From: an uncultured Sutterella sp.
GTDB taxonomy: Bacteria; Pseudomonadota; Gammaproteobacteria; Burkholderiales; Burkholderiaceae_F
Reading direction: 5' to 3'
Assembly: GCA_902463725.1 (NCBI GenBank)
Contig: CABQGK010000004.1
Location: forward strand, 62,001-126,000
Length of the DNA: 64,000 bases
The translations under genes were made by a program, and so were the position numbers. Positions 44,270 to 52,896 of the stretch are shown here, piece after piece. Under the pieces are notes generated by a model, which saw only the letters and a list, made by a program, of their open reading frames with translations, had not been told where the DNA came from and ran no database searches. Numbering within the stretch: position 1 is the first letter of the stretch; each line of letters begins with the position of its first letter.

Positions 44270-44629
44270 ATGCCAATTGCCGCGAAGAAGAAGTTTGCCT
44301 GTCCTGTCGAAGCGGTCATTAGCGTTATTGGCGGCAAGTACAAGCCCGTGATTCTTTACCACCTGCTTGGCGGCGCGTTGCGCTTTAGTGAACTCTCGCG
44401 CATCATGCCAGAGGCCACAGCTAAGATGCTGACGCAGCAGTTGCGCGAGCTTGAAGCCGCTGGCATCGTGAAGCGTGAAGTCTTTGCTGAGGTGCCCCCG
44501 CGCACGCAATATAGCCTCACACCGTACGGTGAGACGCTCAAGCCCATGCTCGAGGCGATGTGCAGTTGGGGGCGCACCTACCTCTCCGAGCTCATCGAAG
44601 AGCCTAGAGTGCCGCTTGATGCAGAGTGA
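44270..44629 (+). CDS. HxlR-family transcriptional regulator
   Basis: 119 residues. Starts near a conserved Cys (FACPVEAVISVIGGKYKPVILYHLL), then winged helix LRFSELSRIMPEATAKMLTQQLRELEAAGIVKREVF and YSLTPYGETLKPML. HxlR proteins respond to aldehydes, quinones or other electrophiles, often through the N-terminal Cys. GGAGGA at 44259-44264 precedes the ATG. It is cotranscribed with the SRPBCC gene. Confidence 0.9.
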   Translation: MPIAAKKKFACPVEAVISVIGGKYKPVILYHLLGGALRFSELSRIMPEATAKMLTQQLRELEAAGIVKREVFAEVPPRTQYSLTPYGETLKPMLEAMCSWGRTYLSELIEEPRVPLDAE

Positions 44630-44651
44630 GCCGCACACCACACACCTATGA

Positions 44652-44689
44652 GAAAAGCCCGTCGGGATAGTTCCCGTGACGGGCTTTTC
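44652..44689. terminator. Bidirectional terminator between hxlR and leuD
   Basis: GAAAAGCCCGTC pairs with GACGGGCTTTTC around a 14-base loop; A and T runs serve both converging genes. Confidence 0.85.
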
Positions 44690-44725
44690 ATTGAGAAGTG
44701 CGCCTTAAGTGCTCTGGCCCGCGTC

Positions 44726-45361
44726 TTAGGCGTGGGTGCGCTCCACATCCTTGACGCGGCCGCGCTTCCAAGCGGGCTCACGCGCTTCAAAGGCGCTGAT
44801 CTCAGCCTCATGCTGAAGCGTGAGCCCAATGGCATCGAGCCCTTCGAGGAGGCACTTACGGCGGAACGCATCGAGCGTAAAGCCGTAGTGCTTCTCGCCC
44901 ACGGTCACGTCCATCTTTTCGAGGTTCACCGTCACGGTCATCCCAGGGTTTGCAGCAAGCGCGCTGAAGATTTCATCTACTTCCGCTTCGCTGAGGCGCA
45001 CGAGCACGAGGCCGTTGCCGAGCGCATTGTTGCTAAAGATATCGGCAAAGCTCGGTGCGATGATGGCTCGAAAACCAAAATCCATCAGCGCCCAAGGGGC
45101 GTGCTCGCGGCTAGAGCCACTGCCGAAATTGTCGCGCGCAACCAAAATCGAGGCGCCTTGGTAGGGGGCTTGATTGAGCACGAACTCCGGATTGGGCATC
45201 GTCTCCGCAGCATCGAGGTAGCGACGCTCATGAAAGAGGTGCTTACCAAAGCCCTTGCGATCAACGGCGAGCAGAAACTGCTTTGGGATGATCTGGTCCG
45301 TGTCGACGTTCGCAGCATCGAGCGGTGCGGCAATGCCAGTGTGTACGGTAAATTTTTCCAT
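44726..45361 (-). CDS. leuD: 3-isopropylmalate dehydratase small subunit
   Basis: 211 residues. Family signature NVDTDQIIPKQFL, GYPSSREHAPWAL-like NFGSGSSREHAPWALMDFGFRAIIAPSFADIF is present. With LeuC it isomerises 2- to 3-isopropylmalate. GGGAGGA precedes the ATG; 18 bases downstream of leuC. Confidence 0.95.
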   Translation of the reverse strand: MEKFTVHTGIAAPLDAANVDTDQIIPKQFLLAVDRKGFGKHLFHERRYLDAAETMPNPEFVLNQAPYQGASILVARDNFGSGSSREHAPWALMDFGFRAIIAPSFADIFSNNALGNGLVLVRLSEAEVDEIFSALAANPGMTVTVNLEKMDVTVGEKHYGFTLDAFRRKCLLEGLDAIGLTLQHEAEISAFEAREPAWKRGRVKDVERTHA

Positions 45362-45379
45362 TTTTCTTTCCTCCCGCCG

Positions 45380-46786
45380 TTACGCCTTCAGCAGTTCACG
45401 CACATCGGCAATGTGTCCACACACCGCGGCCGCAGCGGCCATGGCGGGGCTCATGAGGTGGGTGCGACTGCCACGACCCTGACGTCCCACGAAGTTACGG
45501 TTTGAGGTGCTCGCCACCCGTGCTCCTTCGGGCGCGCGGTCGTCGTTCATCGCTAAGCACATCGAGCACCCGGGAAGGCGCCACTCAAAGCCCGCGTCTT
45601 TAAAGATCTTGTCGAGCCCTTCGGCTTCGGCGGCGGTACGTACCGCCATGGAGCCTGGGACCGCGAGCGCTCGCACGCCAGGCGCCACTTTACGGCCCTT
45701 GATCACGCGCGCAGCTTCTCGGAAGTCCTCAAGTCGCCCATTGGTGCACGAGCCGATAAACACCACATCGATTTTCGCCTCGGTAATGGGCATGTTCGCT
45801 TCAAGCGCCATGTACTTGAGCGCTGCTTCGGCACTGGCGCGCTCCACGGGGTCGGTCATGGTGGCAGGATCGGGGACACGTTCGGTAACGGCAATGGCTT
45901 GCCCCGGGTTATTGCCCCACGTGACGTACGGGGGAAGGTTCCCTGAGTCAATCTCAATTTCTTTATCAAAGACCGCGTCCGCGTCAGTGGGAAGCGTTCG
46001 CCAGTAGGCAAGTGCTTCTTCCCACTCGGCCCCCTTGGGCGCAAAGGGGCGGCCTTTGAGGTACTCAAACGTGGTTTCATCGGGCGCAATCATCCCGACC
46101 TTGGCGCCAACCTCGATGGCCATGTTGCTGAGCGTCATACGCGCATCCATCGAGAGGCTGGTGACGCCCGTGCCTGCAAACTCAATTGCGTAGCCCGTGC
46201 CACCCGCGGTGGTGATTTTCGCGGCAATGGCAAGAATCAAATCCTTGGAGTAAACCCCTTCGGGGAGCGGGCCGTTGCAGTTAATGCGCATCGTCTTAAA
46301 GCGCTGCTGCTTAAGCGTCTGCGTTGCAAAGACGTGCTCAACTTCGCTTGTGCCAATCCCAAACGCGAGCGCGCCAAAGGCGCCGTGCGTGGCGGTGTGC
46401 GAGTCACCACAAACGAGTGTGGTCCCAGGGAGCGTGAAGCCAGTCTGCGGCCCGATAATGTGCACGATCCCTTGCGCGGGATGCCCCAGACCAAAGAGCT
46501 GCACGCCGAAATCACGGCAGTTTTCGATCAGCGTCGTCACTTGCTTTTTCGCCATGGGTGAGCACACATCGAGCGTGTTCTTTTCCGTGGAGATATCGTG
46601 GTCCATCGTGGCGAGCGTGAGATCGGGGCGACGCAAGGGGCGGTTCGCAGCGCGCAGCCCCGCAAAGGCCTGTGGGCTCGTGACCTCATGAATCAAGTGG
46701 CGGTCAATGTAGAGAAGCGGTAATTCGCCTGGCACTTCCGTGACCACATGTGCGTCGTAGACCTTTTCGTAAAGTGTGCGTCCCAT
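45380..46786 (-). CDS. leuC: 3-isopropylmalate dehydratase large subunit
   Basis: 468 residues. Aconitase-family hallmarks: GDSHTATHGAFGALAFGIG, the first cluster Cys near VCGDSHT, and CTNGRLEDFREAA plus GCSMCLAMNDD for the [4Fe-4S] cluster. GGAGG overlaps the end of leuB; the ATG follows leuB by two bases, so the genes are coupled. Confidence 0.95.
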   Translation of the reverse strand: MGRTLYEKVYDAHVVTEVPGELPLLYIDRHLIHEVTSPQAFAGLRAANRPLRRPDLTLATMDHDISTEKNTLDVCSPMAKKQVTTLIENCRDFGVQLFGLGHPAQGIVHIIGPQTGFTLPGTTLVCGDSHTATHGAFGALAFGIGTSEVEHVFATQTLKQQRFKTMRINCNGPLPEGVYSKDLILAIAAKITTAGGTGYAIEFAGTGVTSLSMDARMTLSNMAIEVGAKVGMIAPDETTFEYLKGRPFAPKGAEWEEALAYWRTLPTDADAVFDKEIEIDSGNLPPYVTWGNNPGQAIAVTERVPDPATMTDPVERASAEAALKYMALEANMPITEAKIDVVFIGSCTNGRLEDFREAARVIKGRKVAPGVRALAVPGSMAVRTAAEAEGLDKIFKDAGFEWRLPGCSMCLAMNDDRAPEGARVASTSNRNFVGRQGRGSRTHLMSPAMAAAAAVCGHIADVRELLKA

Positions 46787-46788
46787 GA

Positions 46789-47889
46789 TTAACCCTCCGT
46801 AACGGCTTGCGCAATCGCTGCACCCATTTGCGCGGTGCCAACGGGGCTGATACCTGGCTTAGCCCAAGCGAGATCCCCAGTCATGACGCCCGCGCGCAGC
46901 GTGCGCGCCACAGCGGCTTCAATCGCGTCAGCGGCGGGTGCTTCATTGAGCGAGAAGCGCAGCATCATCGCCGCGGAGAGAATCTGTGCGATCGGGTTAG
47001 CAATACCCTTACCCGCGATATCGGGTGCGGAGCCCCCTGCGGGCTCGTAAAGCCCAAAGCCCCCTGCGCCAATCGAAGCGGAGGGGAGCATCCCCATCGA
47101 GCCCGTGATCATGGCGCACTCGTCCGAGAGAATGTCGCCAAACATGTTCGAGCAAAGCACCACGTCAAAGTGAGACGGGGCACGAATGAGTTGCATCGTG
47201 GCGTTATCGATGTACATGTGCTCCAGCGTGACATCGGGATAGGCGAGAGCCACCTCTTCAACCACTTCGCGCCAGAGCCGCGACGTGGCGAGCACGTTGG
47301 CTTTGTCGACCGAGGTGACGCGCTTGCGGCGGCCCTGAGCCGTTTTGAAGGCGATGTGCGCAATGCGCTCGATTTCACGACGGCTGTAGGTTTCGGTATC
47401 GAAAGCGCGCTCATCAGCCCCCGTGCCCTCGCGCCCTTTGGGCTGTCCAAAGTAAATGCCGCCCGTGAGTTCCCGAACGCACACAAGGTCATAGCCCTGT
47501 TCAGCAATGTCGCGACGCAAGGGCGAGAGCTCGTAGAGCCCCTCGTAGAAGCGCGCGGGTCTGAGATTGGCAAAGAGCTCGTAGCGCTTTCTCAGTGGCA
47601 GAAGCGCGCCCACTTCAGGGCGGTCTTTGTGCGGGAGGTGGTCCCACTTGGGGCCACCCACCGAGCCAAAAAGAATGGCCTCGGCGGCGTCGCAGATCGC
47701 GAGCGTTTCTGCGGGCAGCGGCACGCCCACGGCATCAATGGCAGCGCCGCCGACGAGCGCATCGCGGTAGACGAGATCAAAGCCGAAGCGGCGGCCTGCC
47801 GCATCGAGTACGTGTTTAGCTTCTGCCATGACTTCGGGACCGATCCCGTCGCCTGGCAATACGGCGATTTGGTGTGTACGCGTTGACAT
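46789..47889 (-). CDS. leuB: 3-isopropylmalate dehydrogenase
   Basis: 366 residues, the usual length. MSTRTHQIAVLPGDGIGPEVMAEA opening, substrate-binding NLRPARFYEGL with ELTGGIYFG, VDKANVLATSRLWREVV and NMFGDILSDECAMITGSMGMLPSA. NAD-dependent oxidation of 3-isopropylmalate to 2-oxoisocaproate. Starts at 47889 after AGGA; the upstream extension to 47952 is not conserved. A 141-base gap separates it from leuA. Confidence 0.95.
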   Translation of the reverse strand: MSTRTHQIAVLPGDGIGPEVMAEAKHVLDAAGRRFGFDLVYRDALVGGAAIDAVGVPLPAETLAICDAAEAILFGSVGGPKWDHLPHKDRPEVGALLPLRKRYELFANLRPARFYEGLYELSPLRRDIAEQGYDLVCVRELTGGIYFGQPKGREGTGADERAFDTETYSRREIERIAHIAFKTAQGRRKRVTSVDKANVLATSRLWREVVEEVALAYPDVTLEHMYIDNATMQLIRAPSHFDVVLCSNMFGDILSDECAMITGSMGMLPSASIGAGGFGLYEPAGGSAPDIAGKGIANPIAQILSAAMMLRFSLNEAPAADAIEAAVARTLRAGVMTGDLAWAKPGISPVGTAQMGAAIAQAVTEG

Positions 47890-48030
47890 GTTGTCCTGTT
47901 GGTGGTTGATTGTTTTTTCGATAGAAGTGGGGCGCGCGTCCCTGCTGCGCACCCTTCGGTTCGCGCTACGTCAGAAGGGTCAGAGCCTCGGGGTGGTGAC
48001 GTAGCGCGATGATGGTTTTTTTCGGTGCGA

Positions 48031-49623
48031 TTAAGGTAGGTTCAGAGCGGGCGCGGTGCTAGCCGCGGCGCTGTGCGTTTTGCGCGAGCTCTTATGGATG
48101 CGCTTGGCGCGTTCAATAACGTTACACGCATTGATGAGAGCGAGTGCCGCCGATTCCAGAATGTCCACTGAGAGCCCCGTGCCGTGGAAAATGCGACCTT
48201 CGTGATCCACGGTGACGTCGACCTTCCCGAGCGCGTCCATCCCAGCGCCGTTGGCGTTGATGGCAAAGCTCTTGAGCTTGAGTTTGATCCCAGTGGCTGT
48301 GGTGATGCAGTTGTAGATAGCATCCACAGGGCCGTTACCGACCGAGGAGTGAGTACGGGTGCGCCGTCCAACACGCAGCCGCACCGAGGCCGTCGGAATT
48401 GCGCCCGCACCGCTCGTGACGGTGAGCGCATCGAGCGCGTACGCGTCGTCCTCATCGTCGAGCGTGGCGTAGTAGAGGAGCGCTTCAAGGTCGTAATCAA
48501 ACACCTGGCCCTTTTTGTCTGCGAGCGCCAAGAAGCGCTTGTAGATCTCGTTCATGTCGTAGTCGCTTTCATCGTAGCCAAGCGACTTGAGGCAGCTCTG
48601 CAGCATATGGCGCCCAGAGCGCGCGGTCATATGCATGGTGTTGCCGGTAAAGCCCACGCTCTCAGGGGTGAGAATTTCGTAGGTCGAGCGATTCTTGAGT
48701 ACACCGTCCTGATGAATGCCTGAGCTGTGCGAGAACGCGTTACTGCCGACAATGGCCTTATGAGCGGGCACGGGCTCGTTACAGACCTTCGCGACAAGGC
48801 TCGAGGTGCGAGCAATGTTCTCACTCACAATCCCTGTGTGAAGTCCCCCTAACTGTGCTGAACGCAACTTAATGGCCATCGCGACTTCTTCAAGCGAGCA
48901 GTTCCCTGCGCGCTCACCGAGCCCATTCATACAGCATTCAATCTGGCGAGCGCCATGCGAGATCGCTGTGAGTGAATTGGCCGTGGCCATGCCAAGGTCA
49001 TTGTGGCAGTGCACCGAAATGGTTGCTTGATCGATGTTGGGGACACGGTTAAAGAGCGTGGCGATAATGCCGCCAAACTCCTCTGGGAGTGTGTAACCCA
49101 CCGTGTCGGGGATATTGACCGTTGTGGCCCCTGCGCGAATCGCCGCTTCGACCATACGGCAGAGGTTATCGATAGGGGTGCGGCCCGCGTCTTCACATGA
49201 AAACTCCACATCGTTGGTGTATTGGCGGGCACGCAGGATGGCGTTGACTGCCATTTCTTCAATTTGATTGAAGTCCTTTTTCAACTTGTCGCGAACGTGA
49301 ATGTCGCTCGTGGCAATGAACGTGTGAATTCGGAAGTGCTCCACCCCCTTCATGGCCTCGCCACAGGCATCAATATCCTTAGCGACAGCGCGGGACAGTC
49401 CACAAGGTACGGCACGCTTGAGCGCGCGAGCAATTTGCTGCACGCTCTCAAAGTCACCTTGACTCGAGACTGGGAAGCCCGCCTCAATCACATCCACACC
49501 GAGTTGCTCAAGCGAGAGGGCGATCTGCAGCTTCTGGCGCATCGATAGGCTCTGCGGGAGCGCTTGTTCACCGTCCCTGAGCGTTGTGTCGAAAATAATG
49601 ATGCGCTTGTCGTCAGTCGCCAT
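48031..49623 (-). CDS. leuA: 2-isopropylmalate synthase
   Basis: 530 residues. Catalytic TIM barrel (about 8-275) with IFDTTLRDGEQ and the metal pair in HCHNDLGMATANSL, then the accessory region and the C-terminal regulatory LeuA dimer domain (about 385-510, ITTATGIKLKLKSFAINAN). First committed step to leucine, feedback inhibited. GGAG precedes the ATG; the upstream promoter is strong. leuA is monocistronic or leads the leuABCD cluster. Confidence 0.95.
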   Translation of the reverse strand: MATDDKRIIIFDTTLRDGEQALPQSLSMRQKLQIALSLEQLGVDVIEAGFPVSSQGDFESVQQIARALKRAVPCGLSRAVAKDIDACGEAMKGVEHFRIHTFIATSDIHVRDKLKKDFNQIEEMAVNAILRARQYTNDVEFSCEDAGRTPIDNLCRMVEAAIRAGATTVNIPDTVGYTLPEEFGGIIATLFNRVPNIDQATISVHCHNDLGMATANSLTAISHGARQIECCMNGLGERAGNCSLEEVAMAIKLRSAQLGGLHTGIVSENIARTSSLVAKVCNEPVPAHKAIVGSNAFSHSSGIHQDGVLKNRSTYEILTPESVGFTGNTMHMTARSGRHMLQSCLKSLGYDESDYDMNEIYKRFLALADKKGQVFDYDLEALLYYATLDDEDDAYALDALTVTSGAGAIPTASVRLRVGRRTRTHSSVGNGPVDAIYNCITTATGIKLKLKSFAINANGAGMDALGKVDVTVDHEGRIFHGTGLSVDILESAALALINACNVIERAKRIHKSSRKTHSAAASTAPALNLP

Positions 49624-49651
49624 AATTGGCTCCTCAATCGTGTGTGTCTTG

Positions 49652-49692
49652 AAAAAGGGTTCGGGGCTTTGTGTTTGGTTTCATCAGCCCCG
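49652..49692 (-). promoter_or_regulatory. Leader hairpin upstream of leuA
   Basis: On the minus strand CGGGGCT and AGCCCCG pair across a 17-base loop near the predicted transcript start, with AACCCTTTTT following. It may be a weak attenuator or an mRNA-stabilising 5' stem. No leader peptide rich in Leu is evident downstream of the promoter. Confidence 0.35.
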
Positions 49693-49700
49693 TTGTTGAA

Positions 49701-49729
49701 ACTCTAGTCCTTTGCAAAATAGGAGTCAA
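49701..49729 (-). promoter_or_regulatory. Sigma-70 promoter of leuA
   Basis: Minus strand TTGACT (49724-49729), 17-base spacer, TAGAGT (49701-49706). The start codon is about 78 bases downstream. Confidence 0.7.
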
Positions 49730-50038
49730 TAGCAAAAGAAGTTGACTCTGAGAAAATTAAAGTAAGTTATTGAAAATAAAGGAAAAAGAATTTCTACTTA
49801 GGGCATTAACCCTAGTTTGATAGTTTTGCAAAATCTTGGATTTTGCAGAGACGTGCTTTTGCATGAAGGCGGAATTTGCGACGCTTGATGCAAATTGATG
49901 GGCTTGCGGTGAGTGTGCTGGAAGTCTGCAGAGCTCAATGTGCATGCGGCCCGCCTGAAGTGAAAGGCAAGGCCGCAGTGCTTGAGCAGGAGAGAGAAGG
50001 GCTGGGGTGGCGCGAGCCACCCCGAGGAGTTTAGAGAG
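49730..50038. other. AT-rich intergenic region
   Basis: About 310 bases between convergent... in fact same-strand leuA and tetraheme cytochrome: leuA starts at 49623 and the cytochrome gene ends at 50039. It is AT-rich near 49740-49860, with copies of TTTTGCA around 49827-49865, but no gene or strong terminator is evident. Confidence 0.35.
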
Positions 50039-50467
50039 TTAGCGCGGCGGCTTCATGCCCCACGGTGCCGTATCGTGGCAGGTCTCGCAGGTCAAGGTGC
50101 TCGGGTGGTGCTCGCGGTGGCAGTTGATGCATTCATCCGTGCGAGAGAAGTGGAAGTTGTCGTGCGGATTGATCGCGACCTTTTGTTCCTGCTTTTCACC
50201 ATTGCGAGGATCGACGAAGGTGGTGGTGAAATTGAATTTTTCACCCGCGCGAACGATCGCCTCTTCGTTGTGGCACGCAAGGCACGATTCGCGCGAGGGC
50301 GCGGTTCCTGGCGTTTTTCCGTGGCAAGCCACACACGGGACGGCCTTATGCTTTTGGCTCAGTTGGGCATGCGGATTTGCGGACGGTGCCGTGTTGGGGG
50401 CGGCTGCGGCGAGCGCAACGCTCCCCAGAGCCAAGGCGAGCGCGGCAGCGACAATGCTTTTCATCAT
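50039..50467 (-). CDS. Periplasmic tetraheme cytochrome c
   Basis: 142 residues with a Sec signal (MMKSIVAAALALALGSVALA). Four haem sites: CVACH, CLACH, CINCH, CETCH. This is the cytochrome half of a split flavocytochrome c. It follows the flavoprotein gene at 50483 by 15 bases (GAGGAG lies in the gap), as in the other module here. It takes electrons from a membrane quinol dehydrogenase. Confidence 0.88.
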   Translation of the reverse strand: MMKSIVAAALALALGSVALAAAAPNTAPSANPHAQLSQKHKAVPCVACHGKTPGTAPSRESCLACHNEEAIVRAGEKFNFTTTFVDPRNGEKQEQKVAINPHDNFHFSRTDECINCHREHHPSTLTCETCHDTAPWGMKPPR

Positions 50468-50482
50468 GGTACGGTCTCCTCT

Positions 50483-52024
50483 TTAGGCGGCAAGGTTGCG
50501 CTTGGCTAGGGCGGCAGCGTGCTCAGCGGCGAGCATGCCTGTCACAACGCAGTCGGGCATCGAGCAGGCGGTTAAGCGTTCTGCTCCATGAATACCACCA
50601 GCGGCCTCCCCGACCACATAGAGCCCAGGGACAGGCGCTGTGTTCTCAAGCGAGAGAGCACGGGCGTTCAGGTCCGTGGTGATGCCGCCTGGACAGTAAT
50701 CCCAGCGCGGGCTCATGAGCGCACCGTAGTAGGGACCTGTTTCTGAAATCGGCTCTACCTGACGCTCCGAGCGCGTAAGCGGCTTACCAAACTCTTCGTC
50801 GAGCCCCGCGGCAATCATTTGGTTGTAGTGCGCGACAGTCTGCCGAAGCGCGTCGGCATCGGCGCCGTAGAAAGCGGCGAGCGCTTCGAGCGTGTCAAAC
50901 TTCATCATCGTGCCGTTGCGTCCGTTCAGCCCAGCGAGACTACGCGCGACGCGCGTCATGTTGTGGAACTTCTTAATACCGCGCTCATCCCAGAGAATGA
51001 ACGGCATGCGGCCTTTGTTGCGCGAGAGCACCGCGAGGCTCGCAGCAGATATCGGATTGCGGCCGAGCGCTTCGTTTGTGTAGCGCTTACCCGTTGCCGG
51101 ATCGATCGCAACGCCCCAGATGAGATCTTCGGTGGGTAGCGCAAAGCTAAAGCGATAGAGCGAGAGCTGTACAGCGCGCGCTCCTGCGCGGATCATCGAC
51201 TTCAGGGCGCCTGCCGTGGCGCCAATCGAAGCGCTGTTGGCGGTGTGTTCTAGGAAAGGCACCTCGTAGCGCATGAATTCCTTGTCGCGCGCGTAGCCGC
51301 CCGTGGCCATGATGACGGCTTGCGTGGCGGCAAAGCGAACCGCGTGTCCCGAGCGATTGTCGCGATCGTCACTGGGAAGTGACGCGTCAAAGAGGTAGCC
51401 CGTGCGCGCCGCGACGCCAAGCACCTCACCATTGGGCGAGGTAATGAGCTCATCGAGCTTGGTGCTCGTCATGACAGTGAGGTTGGGATACTGATTGAAA
51501 TTGGCCCAGATGCTTTTGAGAATGCCGGCTCCGCCTCCCTCAGCGATTAAGCAGCGCTTTTCTGAGTGGCCGCCGAGCTTAAGGAGCGCCTTCCATTTGA
51601 CGCCAGCCTCAAGGAGAATTTTCTGCGCTCGCGCCGTATTGCGCGCAATATTGAGCGCGCGCTCCCGATCGTTCAGGTTGGCGGCTACTTTACTCATGTC
51701 CGCAACCATCGCTTCGGGCGTATCCAGAATGCCTTCGGCCTTTTGCGCTTCGCTCCCAACGCAGGCAAAGTCGAGACCGCTAAAGCGCGAGGTTCCGCCC
51801 AGGCGGTTGAGTTTTTCAATGAGTAGGGTTTTGGCGCCAGATTTGGCGGCCACCAGCGCGGCCATCGAGCCGCTGATCCCAGAACCCACGATGATGATGT
51901 CGTAGTGCGCGTCCCATTGAGGTTGTGCGTTTGGGGTTTTCGCTTTCGCGGCGAGTGCGGTGGCAGGGGCGCTCGCAGCTAGGCCCAAGCCTGCCGCGAG
52001 AAGTTCACGTCGAGTGCTCTGCAT
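50483..52024 (-). CDS. Tat-exported flavoprotein, fumarate-reductase family, altered active site
   Basis: 513 residues. Twin-arginine signal QSTRRELLAAGLGLAAS, FAD motif IVGSGISGSMAALVAAKSG and end motif VVGEAAGGIHGAERL. By eye the proton-donor Arg (GRNPISAASL) and the substrate Arg (HGAERL) are conserved, but the HH-x-MGG motif of fumarate reductases is WDYCPGG here, so the carboxylate or substituent binding differs and the substrate is probably not fumarate. It lies downstream of the two-component system and upstream of its tetraheme cytochrome. Confidence 0.85.
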   Translation of the reverse strand: MQSTRRELLAAGLGLAASAPATALAAKAKTPNAQPQWDAHYDIIIVGSGISGSMAALVAAKSGAKTLLIEKLNRLGGTSRFSGLDFACVGSEAQKAEGILDTPEAMVADMSKVAANLNDRERALNIARNTARAQKILLEAGVKWKALLKLGGHSEKRCLIAEGGGAGILKSIWANFNQYPNLTVMTSTKLDELITSPNGEVLGVAARTGYLFDASLPSDDRDNRSGHAVRFAATQAVIMATGGYARDKEFMRYEVPFLEHTANSASIGATAGALKSMIRAGARAVQLSLYRFSFALPTEDLIWGVAIDPATGKRYTNEALGRNPISAASLAVLSRNKGRMPFILWDERGIKKFHNMTRVARSLAGLNGRNGTMMKFDTLEALAAFYGADADALRQTVAHYNQMIAAGLDEEFGKPLTRSERQVEPISETGPYYGALMSPRWDYCPGGITTDLNARALSLENTAPVPGLYVVGEAAGGIHGAERLTACSMPDCVVTGMLAAEHAAALAKRNLAA

Positions 52025-52152
52025 GTGCTTTCTCCTAAAGGGTCGAGTGGGCCGGGGCCCACTTGGCAAAAAGTCTAGAAGCGAAGCATTGCAGAGAAAT
52101 TGCAGTCAAGGCGCACTTGTTACAGCGATGTTACAGCGGCGTCACGTCTGTG

Positions 52153-52896
52153 CTAATTTTCGTCATCGCCGTAATCTTCGTCGTAGTGTGAGAGATCACC
52201 CAAGATGTAACCCACGTTCATGAGGCTTGAGAGAACTTTGGGATTGGCACCCGCGGCTGCGAGCTTTTTGCGCACACGGGTCATTGCAACGCGCAGGCGA
52301 CTCGTGTCACCACTTGTATCCTGCGGCCAGCCTACGGCGAGAAGCCGTTCATAGGCGATGACGCTCGCAGGGCGTCGAACGAGAACTTCCAGAAGATCGT
52401 ACTCCAGTTTGGTGAGCGCGAGCCGCTCCCCGCGCCAGAGCGCCGTGGACTCAGCGGGGATGAGGGTGAGCGGACCATTGACGATGCGCTCACTCTCGCT
52501 TGCGCGCCCCTGCGGTTCTGCGGCAGCGCGCCGCAGCAAGGCTTGCACGCGCATGACGAGCTCCTCCATCGCAAAGGGCTTCACAAGGTAGTCGTCGACC
52601 CCCGCTTCAAAGGCGAGCCGTTTGTCAGAGAGATAGTCGCGTGCGGTAAGCATCAGTACGGGAACAGTGCTAGTTTTGCGGAGTGCGCGTAGAACCTCAA
52701 GCCCATCCATCCCTGGCATCATCAAATCAAGCACCACCACGTCGGGCGGGATCGTGGCATGCGAAAACACCGCGAGTGCTTGTTCGCCATCTTGTGCTTG
52801 GCAGACGTCAAAGCCCACCCGCTCGAGCTCTTCGGCAACAAAACGGCGGATACGACTTTCATCATCGGCAATGAGTATGAGTGGTCTTAGTGGCAT
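52153..52896 (-). CDS. OmpR-family response regulator
   Basis: 247 residues. Receiver with D11-D12, phosphoacceptor D57 (VVLDLMMPGMDG), Thr in MLTARD and Lys in YLVKPFA; then a winged helix DNA-binding domain (LALTKLEYDLLEVLVRRPASV, SRLRVAMTRVRKKL), ending in an acidic tail (HYDEDYGDDEN). Starts inside the last ten bases of the kinase gene with GGAG upstream. It lies between two flavocytochrome modules, the likely targets. KdpE-like in appearance, but kdp genes are absent. Confidence 0.88.
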   Translation of the reverse strand: MPLRPLILIADDESRIRRFVAEELERVGFDVCQAQDGEQALAVFSHATIPPDVVVLDLMMPGMDGLEVLRALRKTSTVPVLMLTARDYLSDKRLAFEAGVDDYLVKPFAMEELVMRVQALLRRAAAEPQGRASESERIVNGPLTLIPAESTALWRGERLALTKLEYDLLEVLVRRPASVIAYERLLAVGWPQDTSGDTSRLRVAMTRVRKKLAAAGANPKVLSSLMNVGYILGDLSHYDEDYGDDEN

